The position numbers and the translations under genes are program-made. This document shows positions 1 to 7,068 of a stretch of 64,000 nucleotides of DNA, piece after piece; position 1 is the stretch's first letter; the number at the start of each line of letters is the position of its first letter. The notes beneath the pieces are model-generated. The model was not told the DNA's origin and searched no databases. It saw nothing but the letters and a program-made list of their open reading frames with translations. Source of the stretch: Thermoproteota archaeon (GTDB lineage: Archaea > Thermoproteota > Thermoprotei_A > Sulfolobales > Ignicoccaceae); the NCBI GenBank assembly GCA_013154085.1, contig JAADDE010000006.1:1-64000 (forward strand). The letters are read 5' to 3'.

Positions 1-513
1 GAGGCTAGGATAGTGAGCTTGCTGAAGGGAGAAGCATTCACTGCCGAGGAGCTGGCCATGATGCTCGATTTGAGTCCGACAACCGTGGAGAACAAGCTTA
101 AGGAGATGAGGAAGCCAACATCAAAGGCGAGGGTAGTTCAGTTCATTGACGTCGAGTTCGGGGAGACGAGGTGGTGTCTGCTGGAGGATTTGAATGAGGT
201 AATGAAGAAGGAGGAATACTCCACATCCTTCAGACCTAAGGACATTCACGAGAACTTCACTATGTTCTACAGAACCTCGCCAAAAGAGGAATACAACATG
301 AAGTACTTCAAGCCTCTCGACCTAATAAATTCGCCCGACAAGTTCCTCGAGGGCATAAACGCGGATGAAATATATGAGGTAAAGGTAGTGTTCCAGGGAG
401 ACCCGCTGTTTAAGAACCTGGTGCCGAGATACTTTTACGTCCCCAAAAAGGCCCTGCCGGCGGTACTGCTGAATGCCGTCGCATACATCCAGAAGGTCAG
501 AAGGTCAGCCTAG
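1..513 (+). CDS. Winged-helix-type protein, possibly 5'-truncated by window edge
   Basis: The frame is open from base 1 and the first start codon is GTG at 13. Because the preceding four codons also read as helix, the gene may begin outside the window. The first ~35 residues look like a helix-turn-helix (FTAEELAMMLDLSPTTVENK). The remaining ~125 residues are mixed charged and aromatic and I do not recognise them. The stop TAG at 511-513 lies just before, or overlaps, the potassium transporter gene, so the two may share a transcript. A DNA-binding or regulatory role is inferred only from the N-terminal motif. Confidence 0.6.
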   Translation, partial: EARIVSLLKGEAFTAEELAMMLDLSPTTVENKLKEMRKPTSKARVVQFIDVEFGETRWCLLEDLNEVMKKEEYSTSFRPKDIHENFTMFYRTSPKEEYNMKYFKPLDLINSPDKFLEGINADEIYEVKVVFQGDPLFKNLVPRYFYVPKKALPAVLLNAVAYIQKVRRSA

Positions 514-523
514 GGCCCCGTCC

Positions 524-1930
524 GTGCTCTGGGGCTTGCTGCTGGCATTGGTAGTCGCGTCGCTGACGCTGATTCTCTCAGTGGTTACGGCCCTCACCTA
601 TCCTTACTTCGATTTCTACATGGTAGTTTCTGTTTTGCTGGCGAGCTTATTCATATTCATTGCAGTGAGGATAATAAGGCCGGCAATAAGCAAGACCACC
701 CCAGCCGTAATGATCAAGGCTCTGGTCGTGTTCTGGTTCTTAGCGCCGCTCTTGGTGGCGGTGCCCTTCTCGCTGTTCGCGGGCCTGCCTCTCCCCGACG
801 CGTACTTCGAGATGGTCAGCGGATTCACCGGGACCGGCTTCACCGTGCTTAACCCGTCCAACGAAACTCCCTTCATAAACGCGATAAGGGCTGCCAGTCA
901 GTGGGGCGGCGAAGTAGGGGCGCTGTTCCTAACGCTCATCCTCGCCATAGTGTTCCACATGTCGCCCACCGGTATTGTCTCCGCCCTGGGCAAGGGCGAG
1001 AGGGTGCGCCCGAGCATGTACAAAACCGTAATCGATCTCGTTACTATATACGTCGTCCTTACTGTCATACCAATAACCTATATGTACCTGACCGGTATGA
1101 AGCTCTACGACGCAATAGTATACACCTTCGCCGCATTGGCCACGGGCGGCTTCGCCCCGACCGCCGGCGGCACGGCAGACCTAGACTTCTGGCAGCAGTT
1201 CGCTGTAATCTTCACGTGCTTCTTGGGAGCCCTGAACTTCTCAATTTACTTGAACTTGAGGTACGGAAAGGTGCGCCAAGCTTTGGGGCATCCGGAGCTC
1301 AAGATGATGGTAGCATCGATATTCTTCTACGCAGTTCTCTTGCTTCTGGTCTGGAGGGCCTTCGATTGGTGGCACTTGTGGAGCGCGATCTTCCACTCCG
1401 CCAGCGCCGTGACCACCTCCGGATTCCAAATAGAGGACGTCAGCTCGTTCAGCGAATCGGCTAAGTACGTGATCACCATAGCAATGATAGTGGGCGCTTC
1501 GGCCTTCTCCACCGGCGGCGGCATAAAGCTGTTCCGTGCCTACGTCCTTGGACGCTTGATCCTCCGCGAGCTCAGGGGCATGGGCGCTCCGCGCGGGCTC
1601 GTCAACCCTATAACCGTCATGGGCAAGGAGATCTCCTCCGACGACATCATAACGATGCTTACAGTCGTAACGACGTACATATTCTCCCTTCTTCTGATAG
1701 CTCTGCTGATAACGGAGCTTCTCAGCATGCATAAGGTTAAGGTTTCGAGCATAGATGTAATATTCGAGGTCGCGTCGGCCATGTCTGGCACCGGGCTGAG
1801 CTCCGGACTCACGTCGGTGGCCCCGGCGGACGTGAGGCTCGTGCTGGCCTCCGCTATGATAGTGGGCAAGCTCGAGGTGCTCCCGTTCCTCTACGCCCTC
1901 GCCACTGCCTTCAAGAGCCTAAAGAAATAG
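524..1930 (+). CDS. trkH: TrkH/KtrB-type potassium uptake channel subunit
   Basis: Integral membrane subunit that moves K+ into the cell, normally together with a TrkA-type cytosolic regulator. Four pore-loop repeats are visible with the family's glycine filter positions: TGTGFT (bases ~826-843), ATGGFAP (~1138), TTSGFQ (~1412) and SGTGLS (~1784), separated by hydrophobic helices. The length (~468 residues) is normal for TrkH. I chose GTG 524, just after the upstream stop. An ATG at 473 in the same frame would add 17 polar residues and overlap the upstream gene by 41 bases. A TrkA-like gene lies far away at 38.2-38.9 kb and could be the partner. Confidence 0.9.
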   Translation: MLWGLLLALVVASLTLILSVVTALTYPYFDFYMVVSVLLASLFIFIAVRIIRPAISKTTPAVMIKALVVFWFLAPLLVAVPFSLFAGLPLPDAYFEMVSGFTGTGFTVLNPSNETPFINAIRAASQWGGEVGALFLTLILAIVFHMSPTGIVSALGKGERVRPSMYKTVIDLVTIYVVLTVIPITYMYLTGMKLYDAIVYTFAALATGGFAPTAGGTADLDFWQQFAVIFTCFLGALNFSIYLNLRYGKVRQALGHPELKMMVASIFFYAVLLLLVWRAFDWWHLWSAIFHSASAVTTSGFQIEDVSSFSESAKYVITIAMIVGASAFSTGGGIKLFRAYVLGRLILRELRGMGAPRGLVNPITVMGKEISSDDIITMLTVVTTYIFSLLLIALLITELLSMHKVKVSSIDVIFEVASAMSGTGLSSGLTSVAPADVRLVLASAMIVGKLEVLPFLYALATAFKSLKK

Positions 1931-2062
1931 CTCCCTAGCCTTCTCCATGGCCTCCTTGGCGCTCGACGCGGCTACGTTTATCTTTATGTTAGTTCCCTTA
2001 ATCTTCAAAACATAGCGCTTTTCGGCGAAGAGCTCGTACGTCTCCACGACCTCGAACTCCAC
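1919..2062 (-). CDS. Small conserved-looking protein (47 aa)
   Basis: A short minus-strand frame starting at GTG 2062, with a GAGGG ribosome-binding site seven bases upstream in the mRNA, and ending at TAG 1921-1919. The product is charged and beta-alpha like: a strand-rich start (FEVVETYELFAEKRYVLKIK) and a C-terminal helix (AASSAKEAMEKARELFL). The composition is protein-like and not that of a shadow frame. Its last 12 bases overlap the 3' end of trkH convergently. Function unknown. Confidence 0.55.
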   Translation of the reverse strand: MEFEVVETYELFAEKRYVLKIKGTNIKINVAASSAKEAMEKARELFL

Positions 2063-2114
2063 TTCCGACCCTCGTTCTCTCGGTAGGTTAGGGGGGTTAA
2101 GTAGCGAACCGGGG

Positions 2115-2255
2115 TGGTCCCGCCGCGGGGATTCGAACCCCGGACCACCCGGTGTCTGAGCCGACGCCCCCTCATCCCGGGCTCGCGTGCCCGGCGTCCG
2201 GGGGCGGGCCGAACGGGCCCTACAGCCGGGCGCTCTTCCGCTGAGCTACGGCGGG
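2115..2255 (-). tRNA. tRNA-Tyr (GTA) with a 66-nt intron
   Basis: Cloverleaf on the minus strand: acceptor CCCGCCG/CGGCGGG, D stem GCTC/GAGC, anticodon stem CCCGG/CCGGG, T arm CGGGG-TTCGAAT-CCCCG, discriminator A and an encoded CCA (2117-2115). The anticodon loop is CTGTAG+A, giving anticodon GTA. The intron lies between positions 37 and 38. A bulge-helix-bulge is formed with bulges AG^G and AC^A around a short central helix. The intron is long and self-complementary (GGGC/GCCC hairpin and CGCCCCC/GGGGGCG). Confidence 0.92.
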
Positions 2256-2284
2256 CTCTCCGCCGCCACTCGGTCTCAAAATCG

Positions 2285-2294
2285 GTTAATAAGC
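2285..2294 (-). promoter_or_regulatory. TATA box for tRNA-Tyr
   Basis: Minus strand CTTATTAACC, centred ~34 bases upstream of the tRNA 5' end. This leaves a short 5' leader, the usual spacing for an archaeal tRNA promoter. Confidence 0.55.
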
Positions 2295-2306
2295 GTGAGG
2301 GGGAGG

Positions 2307-2316
2307 CCTAAATTAT
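2307..2316 (+). promoter_or_regulatory. TATA box for rps25e, decides the start codon
   Basis: CCTAAATTAT centred at ~2312 predicts transcription from ~2337. It therefore supports ATG 2349 and not the in-frame ATG at 2322, which lies only ten bases after the box. Confidence 0.5.
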
Positions 2317-2348
2317 CCCTAATGCCCGTCCCTCCCCGGGGCGTCGTA

Positions 2349-2723
2349 ATGGGAAGGGTGAACAAGCCCCTCAGCGCCATAGAGAAGAGGCAGATGAGGC
2401 AGTTGCTGAAGGAGCTAAGGGAAAAGATGAAGGCAGAGAAGAGGGAGACGCGCGGAGTGACCGCTAGAGTAGTGGCCGAGGAGAACGTCGTCGAGCAAGC
2501 AGAGAAGGCAATCAGAGGTATGAAGTTCGTGACTCCCACTTCTCTTTCAGAGAAGATGGGGATAAGCGTGGGACTGGCCAAGAGGGTTTTGAGGGACTTG
2601 GAGACGAAGGGCGTGCTGAAGCTGTACTCGAAGAACAGGAGGGTGCAGGTCTACGTGCCCGCAGACAAGTTCGAACAGCTGGTCAAGCCCGGAGCTTACA
2701 GCTACACGGTAGAGGAGATGTAA
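2349..2723 (+). CDS. rps25e: 30S ribosomal protein S25e
   Basis: Small-subunit ribosomal protein. It has a lysine/arginine-rich N-terminal tail, then a winged-helix domain (FVTPTSLSEKMGISVGLAKR, then LKLYSKNRRVQVYVPAD). The 124-residue length fits archaeal S25e. The frame is open much further upstream, across the tRNA gene, but the TATA box at 2307-2316 and the absence of protein-like sequence there favour ATG 2349, with a very short leader. Confidence 0.93.
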   Translation: MGRVNKPLSAIEKRQMRQLLKELREKMKAEKRETRGVTARVVAEENVVEQAEKAIRGMKFVTPTSLSEKMGISVGLAKRVLRDLETKGVLKLYSKNRRVQVYVPADKFEQLVKPGAYSYTVEEM

Positions 2724-2800
2724 CGCGCCCCTCCGATGAGGTCCCTCGATCCCCCTGATTTTTATGATGAAGATTACGCGTCCCGAGGTGTGAGCCCTTG

Positions 2801-3529
2801 ATGGTGCCAGTGGACGTATGGGAGGCCGAGAGGCCCAAGCCGGGCGCGAACTTAATAATAGGCTTTGTGGACGTGGGCCTAGTGGGCGTCATAGCGGCTA
2901 GGTACATGGTCGAGGAGCTCGGGATGAAGATGATAGGCGGCATCGACGCCCCCAGCGAGCTCCCCCTGTCGCCGGTGAAGGAGGGCGTCAGCCAGTACCC
3001 CATAGGGATATACTACAAGCACCCTTGGCTGGTTCTGCTCCCGGAAGTGCCCCTGCCTCCGAGCTTGATATATCCGGTGGCTATGGCAATAACGGACTAC
3101 GGAGAGAGGAGGGGGGTCGAGAGGATAATTTCCCTGACCGGCTTGGCCAACGTCCAGCGAATAAGGAAAGATCCGGAGGCCTACTGGATCGTGAACAGCG
3201 TAGAGCTCGTCCCAGAGCTCGAGAAGCTGAAGGAGGTGGCCAAGCCCCTAAGGGACGGCGTCCTCTACGGCCCTACAGCGACGATATTAAAGGTCACAAA
3301 GACTAAGGGAATAGCGTCCATAACCCTGCTCGCCGATGCGTTCCCGGAGTTCCCCGATCCCGGCGCGGCGGCGAAGGTCTTGGAAACCCTCAAGGCGGTC
3401 TACAACGTAGAGATAGATACCAAGAGGCTCATTGAGGACTCAGAGAAGATAAAGGCAAGGCTACAAGAAATGGCGGCGCGCGCCAAGGAGATGGTTGTTG
3501 AGAGGGGACAGCCGACCATGTATGCGTGA
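2801..3529 (+). CDS. PAC2-family (proteasome assembly chaperone-like) protein
   Basis: Member of the PAC2/PF09754 family, whose archaeal members include proteasome assembly chaperones; the role here is inferred. Family features include an N-terminal strand and glycine turn (NLIIGFVDVGLVGVIAARY), a central GIDAPSELP-type segment, LTGLA, YGPTATIL and a charged C-terminal helix. An optimal ribosome-binding stretch (GAGGTGTGAG) precedes ATG 2801; a TTG codon directly in front is an alternative. It is followed after nine bases by an Hsp20-like gene, so the two are probably co-transcribed as a protein-quality pair. Confidence 0.8.
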   Translation: MVPVDVWEAERPKPGANLIIGFVDVGLVGVIAARYMVEELGMKMIGGIDAPSELPLSPVKEGVSQYPIGIYYKHPWLVLLPEVPLPPSLIYPVAMAITDYGERRGVERIISLTGLANVQRIRKDPEAYWIVNSVELVPELEKLKEVAKPLRDGVLYGPTATILKVTKTKGIASITLLADAFPEFPDPGAAAKVLETLKAVYNVEIDTKRLIEDSEKIKARLQEMAARAKEMVVERGQPTMYA

Positions 3530-3538
3530 GGTGGTAGT

Positions 3539-3844
3539 ATGAGGATATCCCCAAACGGCAAGGCGGAGCCCCTCCACTCGCTCTTCGAGTTTCCCGACCG
3601 CTACGAGATACTCATCGACATGCCCTTAGCTGACGAGGGCACGCTGAGCGTCACCTTATACAAGCGCGTGCTGAAGGTCAGGGCGCTCCTTAGGGAAACC
3701 ATTAAGATAGGGGAGATAGAAGTTAGAGAGTACATCAAGATACTGAAGATACCGGACGAGGTCGAGGAGGAGTACGAAGTAGAGGTCGTGGAGAGGGAAG
3801 GCCCCATAGTGGTTGTGGTGTTCCCGAAAGCGGGTAGGCCGTGA
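3539..3844 (+). CDS. Hsp20/alpha-crystallin-like small protein
   Basis: 101 residues with the beta-sandwich pattern of the alpha-crystallin/CS fold: FPDRYEILIDMPLADEGTLSV, then KRVLKVRALLRE, then the EYIKILKIPDEVEEE region and the closing strands EGPIVVVVFPK. It lacks the long N-terminal arm and the usual C-terminal IxI motif of oligomeric small heat-shock proteins, so it may be a minimal chaperone or a CS-type adaptor. ATG 3539 follows GGTGG and lies nine bases after the PAC2-like gene. Confidence 0.65.
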   Translation: MRISPNGKAEPLHSLFEFPDRYEILIDMPLADEGTLSVTLYKRVLKVRALLRETIKIGEIEVREYIKILKIPDEVEEEYEVEVVEREGPIVVVVFPKAGRP

Positions 3845-3878
3845 TAAACCCTTTTCTTAGGCGTAAGGGGCGCGACCT

Positions 3879-6545
3879 TTGGAGGAGCAGTACCGCCTCA
3901 AGTTCTTCGAGGAGGAAGGCTTCAAGAGGAAGAAGTGCAGGGTATGCGGCCAGCCCTTCTGGACCAAGGGAGAGCACGAGGTCTGCGGCGACGCGCCCTG
4001 TCAAGAGTACGAGTTCTTCGACGTGCCTACGAAGGCTAAGCTCACCTTCAGGGAGGCCAAGAAGGAATTCATCAAGTTCTTCGAAGAGCACGGTCACGTG
4101 CCGGTGGAGCCGAGGCCGGTCGTGGCGCGGTGGAGGGACGACCTATTCCTCACCATCGCCAGCATAGTGGTATTCCAGCCCCACGTCACGAAGGGGCTGG
4201 TGCCCCCTCCGGCCAACCCGCTCGTGATAGTGCAGCCTTGCATTAGGCTCGAGGACATAGACAACGTAGGCTTAACCTTGGGAAGGCACATGACCGGGTT
4301 CCACATGGGCGGCCACCACGCCTTCAACTATCCGGACAAGGAGGTCTACTGGAAGGAAGAAACGGTGAAGCTGGCTTTCGAGTTCTTTACCAAGAGGCTG
4401 GGCATACCGGAGGAGCTCATCAACTTCAAGGAGAGCTGGTGGGAAGGAGGGGGCAACGCCGGTCCGTCCTTCGAGGTGACCGTGGCCGGCATGGAGCTCG
4501 CCACGCTGGTATTTATGCAATACGAGGTAAAGGAGAACGGGAAGAAGGAGTACGTTCCCATGAAGCTCAGAGTGGTGGATACGGGATACGGGATAGAGAG
4601 GATAGCGTGGTTCACCCAGAAGACGCCCACGGCCTTCCACGCGGTCTACGGAGAGCTCCTCCGCGAGTTCCACAAGAGGCTGGGGGTGGAGGAGCCGCCG
4701 GACGAGCTCCTCTACGAGCTGGTGAGGAGCGCCGGCTTGATGGATCCCGAGAGGCCGGAGACCATAGAAAGGGTCTACAAGAGGGCCTCCGAGAAGCTGG
4801 GCATGCCAGTAGATGAAATCCGCGAGGTGCACGGAAGGGTCTCGCTCGTGTACCAAGTCCTCGACCACACTAGGACGATAATGTGGATGCTTGGGGACGG
4901 CATAGTTCCCTCAAACGTCGGGGAGGGCTACTTGGCGCGGCTGGTCATAAGGAGGGCGCTGAGGGCTTTGAAGAAGTTAGGCTCCGACGTCGCGCTGAGG
5001 GATCTCGTGGAGCTCCAGCTGGAGTACTGGAGGGACGAGCACCCGAGGGCTTGGAAGAACAAGGAATACGTGCTTGACGCGGTGGAGTATGAAGAGAAGA
5101 AGTTCGAGGAGACGCTAAAGAAGGGAGTTGCGCTCGTTAGGAGGATAATTAAAAAGAAGAAGGAGCTGAGCGTGGAGGACCTCATAGAGCTGTACGACAG
5201 CCACGGAATCCCGCCCGACATAGTTGCGGAGGTCGCGGCAGAGATGGGCGTGAGGGTGGAAGTGCCGAGCAACTTCTACGCTTTGGTGGCCTCAAGGCAT
5301 CAGAAGCGGGTCAGAAAGGTGAAGGAGGCTGAGGAGAAGGGCAAGTTGCCGGAGGAGGTAATACGCTGGGCGCGGGAGTTCCCCCCTACGCGCAGGCTGT
5401 TCCACGAGGACCCGTACATGAGGGAGTTCGACGCCGAAGTCCTGGGAAGCAGGGGCAAGTACCTAATCTTGGACAAGACGGCCTTCTACCCCGAAGGCGG
5501 AGGCCAGAAGGCCGACACGGGCATTTTGGAGAGCGGCGAGAAGAGCTTCAAGGTAGTGGACGTCCAGAAGGTCGACGACGTAATAGTCCACGTGCTGGAC
5601 AGAGAATACGACGGCGGCCGGGTCGTCGTGGGCAAGATAGACTGGGAGAGGAGGTACCGCACGATGCGCCACCACACGGGCACCCACTTGCTGTTGGGGG
5701 CTCTGAGAAGGGTCTTGGGGGACCACGTCTGGCAAGCCGGAGCCGAGAAGACCCCGGAGAAGGCGAGGTTTGACTTCACCCACCACAAGCCGCTGACCAA
5801 GGAGCAGATAGAGGAGATAGAGCGGGTGGCCAACAAGGCAATAGACGAGAGGAGGAGGGTCAGGGCCTTTACTTTGCCGAGGAACGAAGCGGAGGCGAGG
5901 TACTGGTTCAGCATATATCAAGGAGGAGTTCCTCCCAGCAAGGACATAAGGCTTATAGAAATCGAGGGCTGGGACGTGGAGGCCTGCTTCGGAACTCACT
6001 TAGCCAACACCGGCGAGGTGGGAGGTCTCAAGATAATCTCGACTAAGAAAATACAAGACGGGGTCGTGAGGGTTGAGTTCGTCGCCGGCACCAGAGTTGC
6101 CGAGGAAGCTAGGAAGCTGGAGAACTTGGTCTCCAAACTGTCAGACCTCCTGAAGACATCCCCAGATCAGCTCATCAGGAAGGCTGAGGGCGTCTTGGAT
6201 GAAACTAAAAGGTACAAGGAAATGCTTTCCCTATACCGGAGGGCTCTCCTCGAACAGCTGTTGGGCTCTGCTAAGGAGCTGGGCAAGCTGAGGGTGCTGA
6301 GGCTGGAGCTGGAGGATCAAGAGCTGGCTCAAGAGCTACTCAGAAAGCTCAGCGCGGACGGCCCAGCGGCCGTGGTTGTGGGTAACCGAGCAGAGCTGGC
6401 CGCACCCAAGGGCTACGATATAGGGAGCGTTGTAAGGGAAGTTGCCAAGAGGATGGGATGCAAGGGCGGCGGAAAGCCGACCAGAGCTACGCTGGTCTGC
6501 GACGACATCGATGGGGCTCTCGAGGCTATATCGGAGAGGCTTTAG
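3879..6545 (+). CDS. alaS: Alanyl-tRNA synthetase
   Basis: Charges tRNA-Ala. The 888-residue length is normal for the archaeal enzyme. Order: N-terminal zinc-binding segment (KCRVCGQPF), class II catalytic core with motifs such as VQPCIRLEDIDNVG and WWEGGGNAGP, then the editing domain with its metal site (HHTGTHLL at about residue 593 and CFGTHLANTGEVG at about 702), and a C-terminal DHHA1-type domain (GGGKPTRA). The start is TTG 3879, the first start codon in frame ahead of the conserved N-terminus. It follows the Hsp20-like gene by 34 bases and is followed by the convergent SRP RNA. Confidence 0.97.
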   Translation: MEEQYRLKFFEEEGFKRKKCRVCGQPFWTKGEHEVCGDAPCQEYEFFDVPTKAKLTFREAKKEFIKFFEEHGHVPVEPRPVVARWRDDLFLTIASIVVFQPHVTKGLVPPPANPLVIVQPCIRLEDIDNVGLTLGRHMTGFHMGGHHAFNYPDKEVYWKEETVKLAFEFFTKRLGIPEELINFKESWWEGGGNAGPSFEVTVAGMELATLVFMQYEVKENGKKEYVPMKLRVVDTGYGIERIAWFTQKTPTAFHAVYGELLREFHKRLGVEEPPDELLYELVRSAGLMDPERPETIERVYKRASEKLGMPVDEIREVHGRVSLVYQVLDHTRTIMWMLGDGIVPSNVGEGYLARLVIRRALRALKKLGSDVALRDLVELQLEYWRDEHPRAWKNKEYVLDAVEYEEKKFEETLKKGVALVRRIIKKKKELSVEDLIELYDSHGIPPDIVAEVAAEMGVRVEVPSNFYALVASRHQKRVRKVKEAEEKGKLPEEVIRWAREFPPTRRLFHEDPYMREFDAEVLGSRGKYLILDKTAFYPEGGGQKADTGILESGEKSFKVVDVQKVDDVIVHVLDREYDGGRVVVGKIDWERRYRTMRHHTGTHLLLGALRRVLGDHVWQAGAEKTPEKARFDFTHHKPLTKEQIEEIERVANKAIDERRRVRAFTLPRNEAEARYWFSIYQGGVPPSKDIRLIEIEGWDVEACFGTHLANTGEVGGLKIISTKKIQDGVVRVEFVAGTRVAEEARKLENLVSKLSDLLKTSPDQLIRKAEGVLDETKRYKEMLSLYRRALLEQLLGSAKELGKLRVLRLELEDQELAQELLRKLSADGPAAVVVGNRAELAAPKGYDIGSVVREVAKRMGCKGGGKPTRATLVCDDIDGALEAISERL

Positions 6546-6575
6546 GAGGGCTTGGCCCGGGACCTCCCCGGGACC

Positions 6576-6912
6576 GACCCCCGCGGCGCCCCCGCGGGAG
6601 CGCCAGCGCCCCCGCTCACCCCGCTCTCCCGCGAACGCGCCGCGGCCGGGGTTAGGCTGCTCCCTTCCGGGCCTGACCTGGTTCCCCCGGCTAAGGCGGT
6701 TCACCCCCGCCCTTCGGCGGGGGCTCCGCCACCGCGGGCCCCGCGGGGCGAGGATCATGGCGGGAGCGCTGGCCCCCGCGGGACCGCGGGGAGCCCCGGG
6801 GAGTTGCTGGCCCCCGCGTTGCGCCCGATTCGGGCCCCTTTGCGGGGGGAGGGGGGCGAGCCCTCCGGCCCTTCCCCGGTTGGCCCCCTCCGCAGAACAG
6901 CCCGCCGGGGCC
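6576..6912 (-). ncRNA. Signal recognition particle RNA (7S RNA)
   Basis: Read on the minus strand, the conserved helix 8 of SRP RNA is at 6684-6656 (ACCAGGUCAGGCCCGGAAGG and then GAGCAGCC), which binds SRP54. Just before it is helix 6: CCCCCGCC, a GAAG (GNAR) loop and GGCGGGGG, the SRP19 site. Long-range pairing such as GCCAGCGC with GCGCUGGC forms helix 5, and GGCCCC pairs with GGGGUC near the ends to form helix 1. The ends are placed from this pairing and the TATA box, so they are good to about 15 bases. The ~337-nt length suits an archaeal SRP RNA. G+C is extreme, as expected for RNA stable at high temperature. Confidence 0.93.
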
Positions 6913-6927
6913 GCGGCCTTAGCGGGA

Positions 6928-6937
6928 TTAATAAATC
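6928..6937 (-). promoter_or_regulatory. TATA box of SRP RNA gene
   Basis: Minus strand ATTTATTAAT is centred ~21-26 bases before the predicted RNA 5' end (~6907-6912), the standard archaeal spacing. It sits alone in a G+C-rich surround. Confidence 0.7.
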
Positions 6938-7068
6938 CCGGGGAACCCCCGGCCAATCATTTTCCTCGAAATCTCGCTCCAGCTTCATCGATTTACAGCC
7001 GCCAAAAACAAAACTTGATTTCCATTAAATTCTGATTTAAAGAGCTTTGTTTTATTCATTCAAAAACG
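6938..7068 (-). terminator. A/T-rich spacer with T-runs, likely terminator of the exported-protein gene
   Basis: Downstream of the minus-strand stop at 7069 come CGTTTTTG and, further on, GTTTTGTTTTTGG in the transcript sense. Such T-runs are typical archaeal transcription stop signals. The rest of this 130-base spacer shows no gene. Confidence 0.45.

Noticed and set aside
2114-2348. Open frames crossing the tRNA-Tyr gene, including an N-terminal extension of rps25e
   Set aside because: The tRNA structure accounts for these bases and the TATA box supports the shorter rps25e start.
6442-7035. Several long open frames across the G+C-rich region after alaS on both strands
   Set aside because: They run through the SRP RNA, are Pro/Arg/Gly low-complexity, and have no start signals. 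The RNA motifs explain the sequence.
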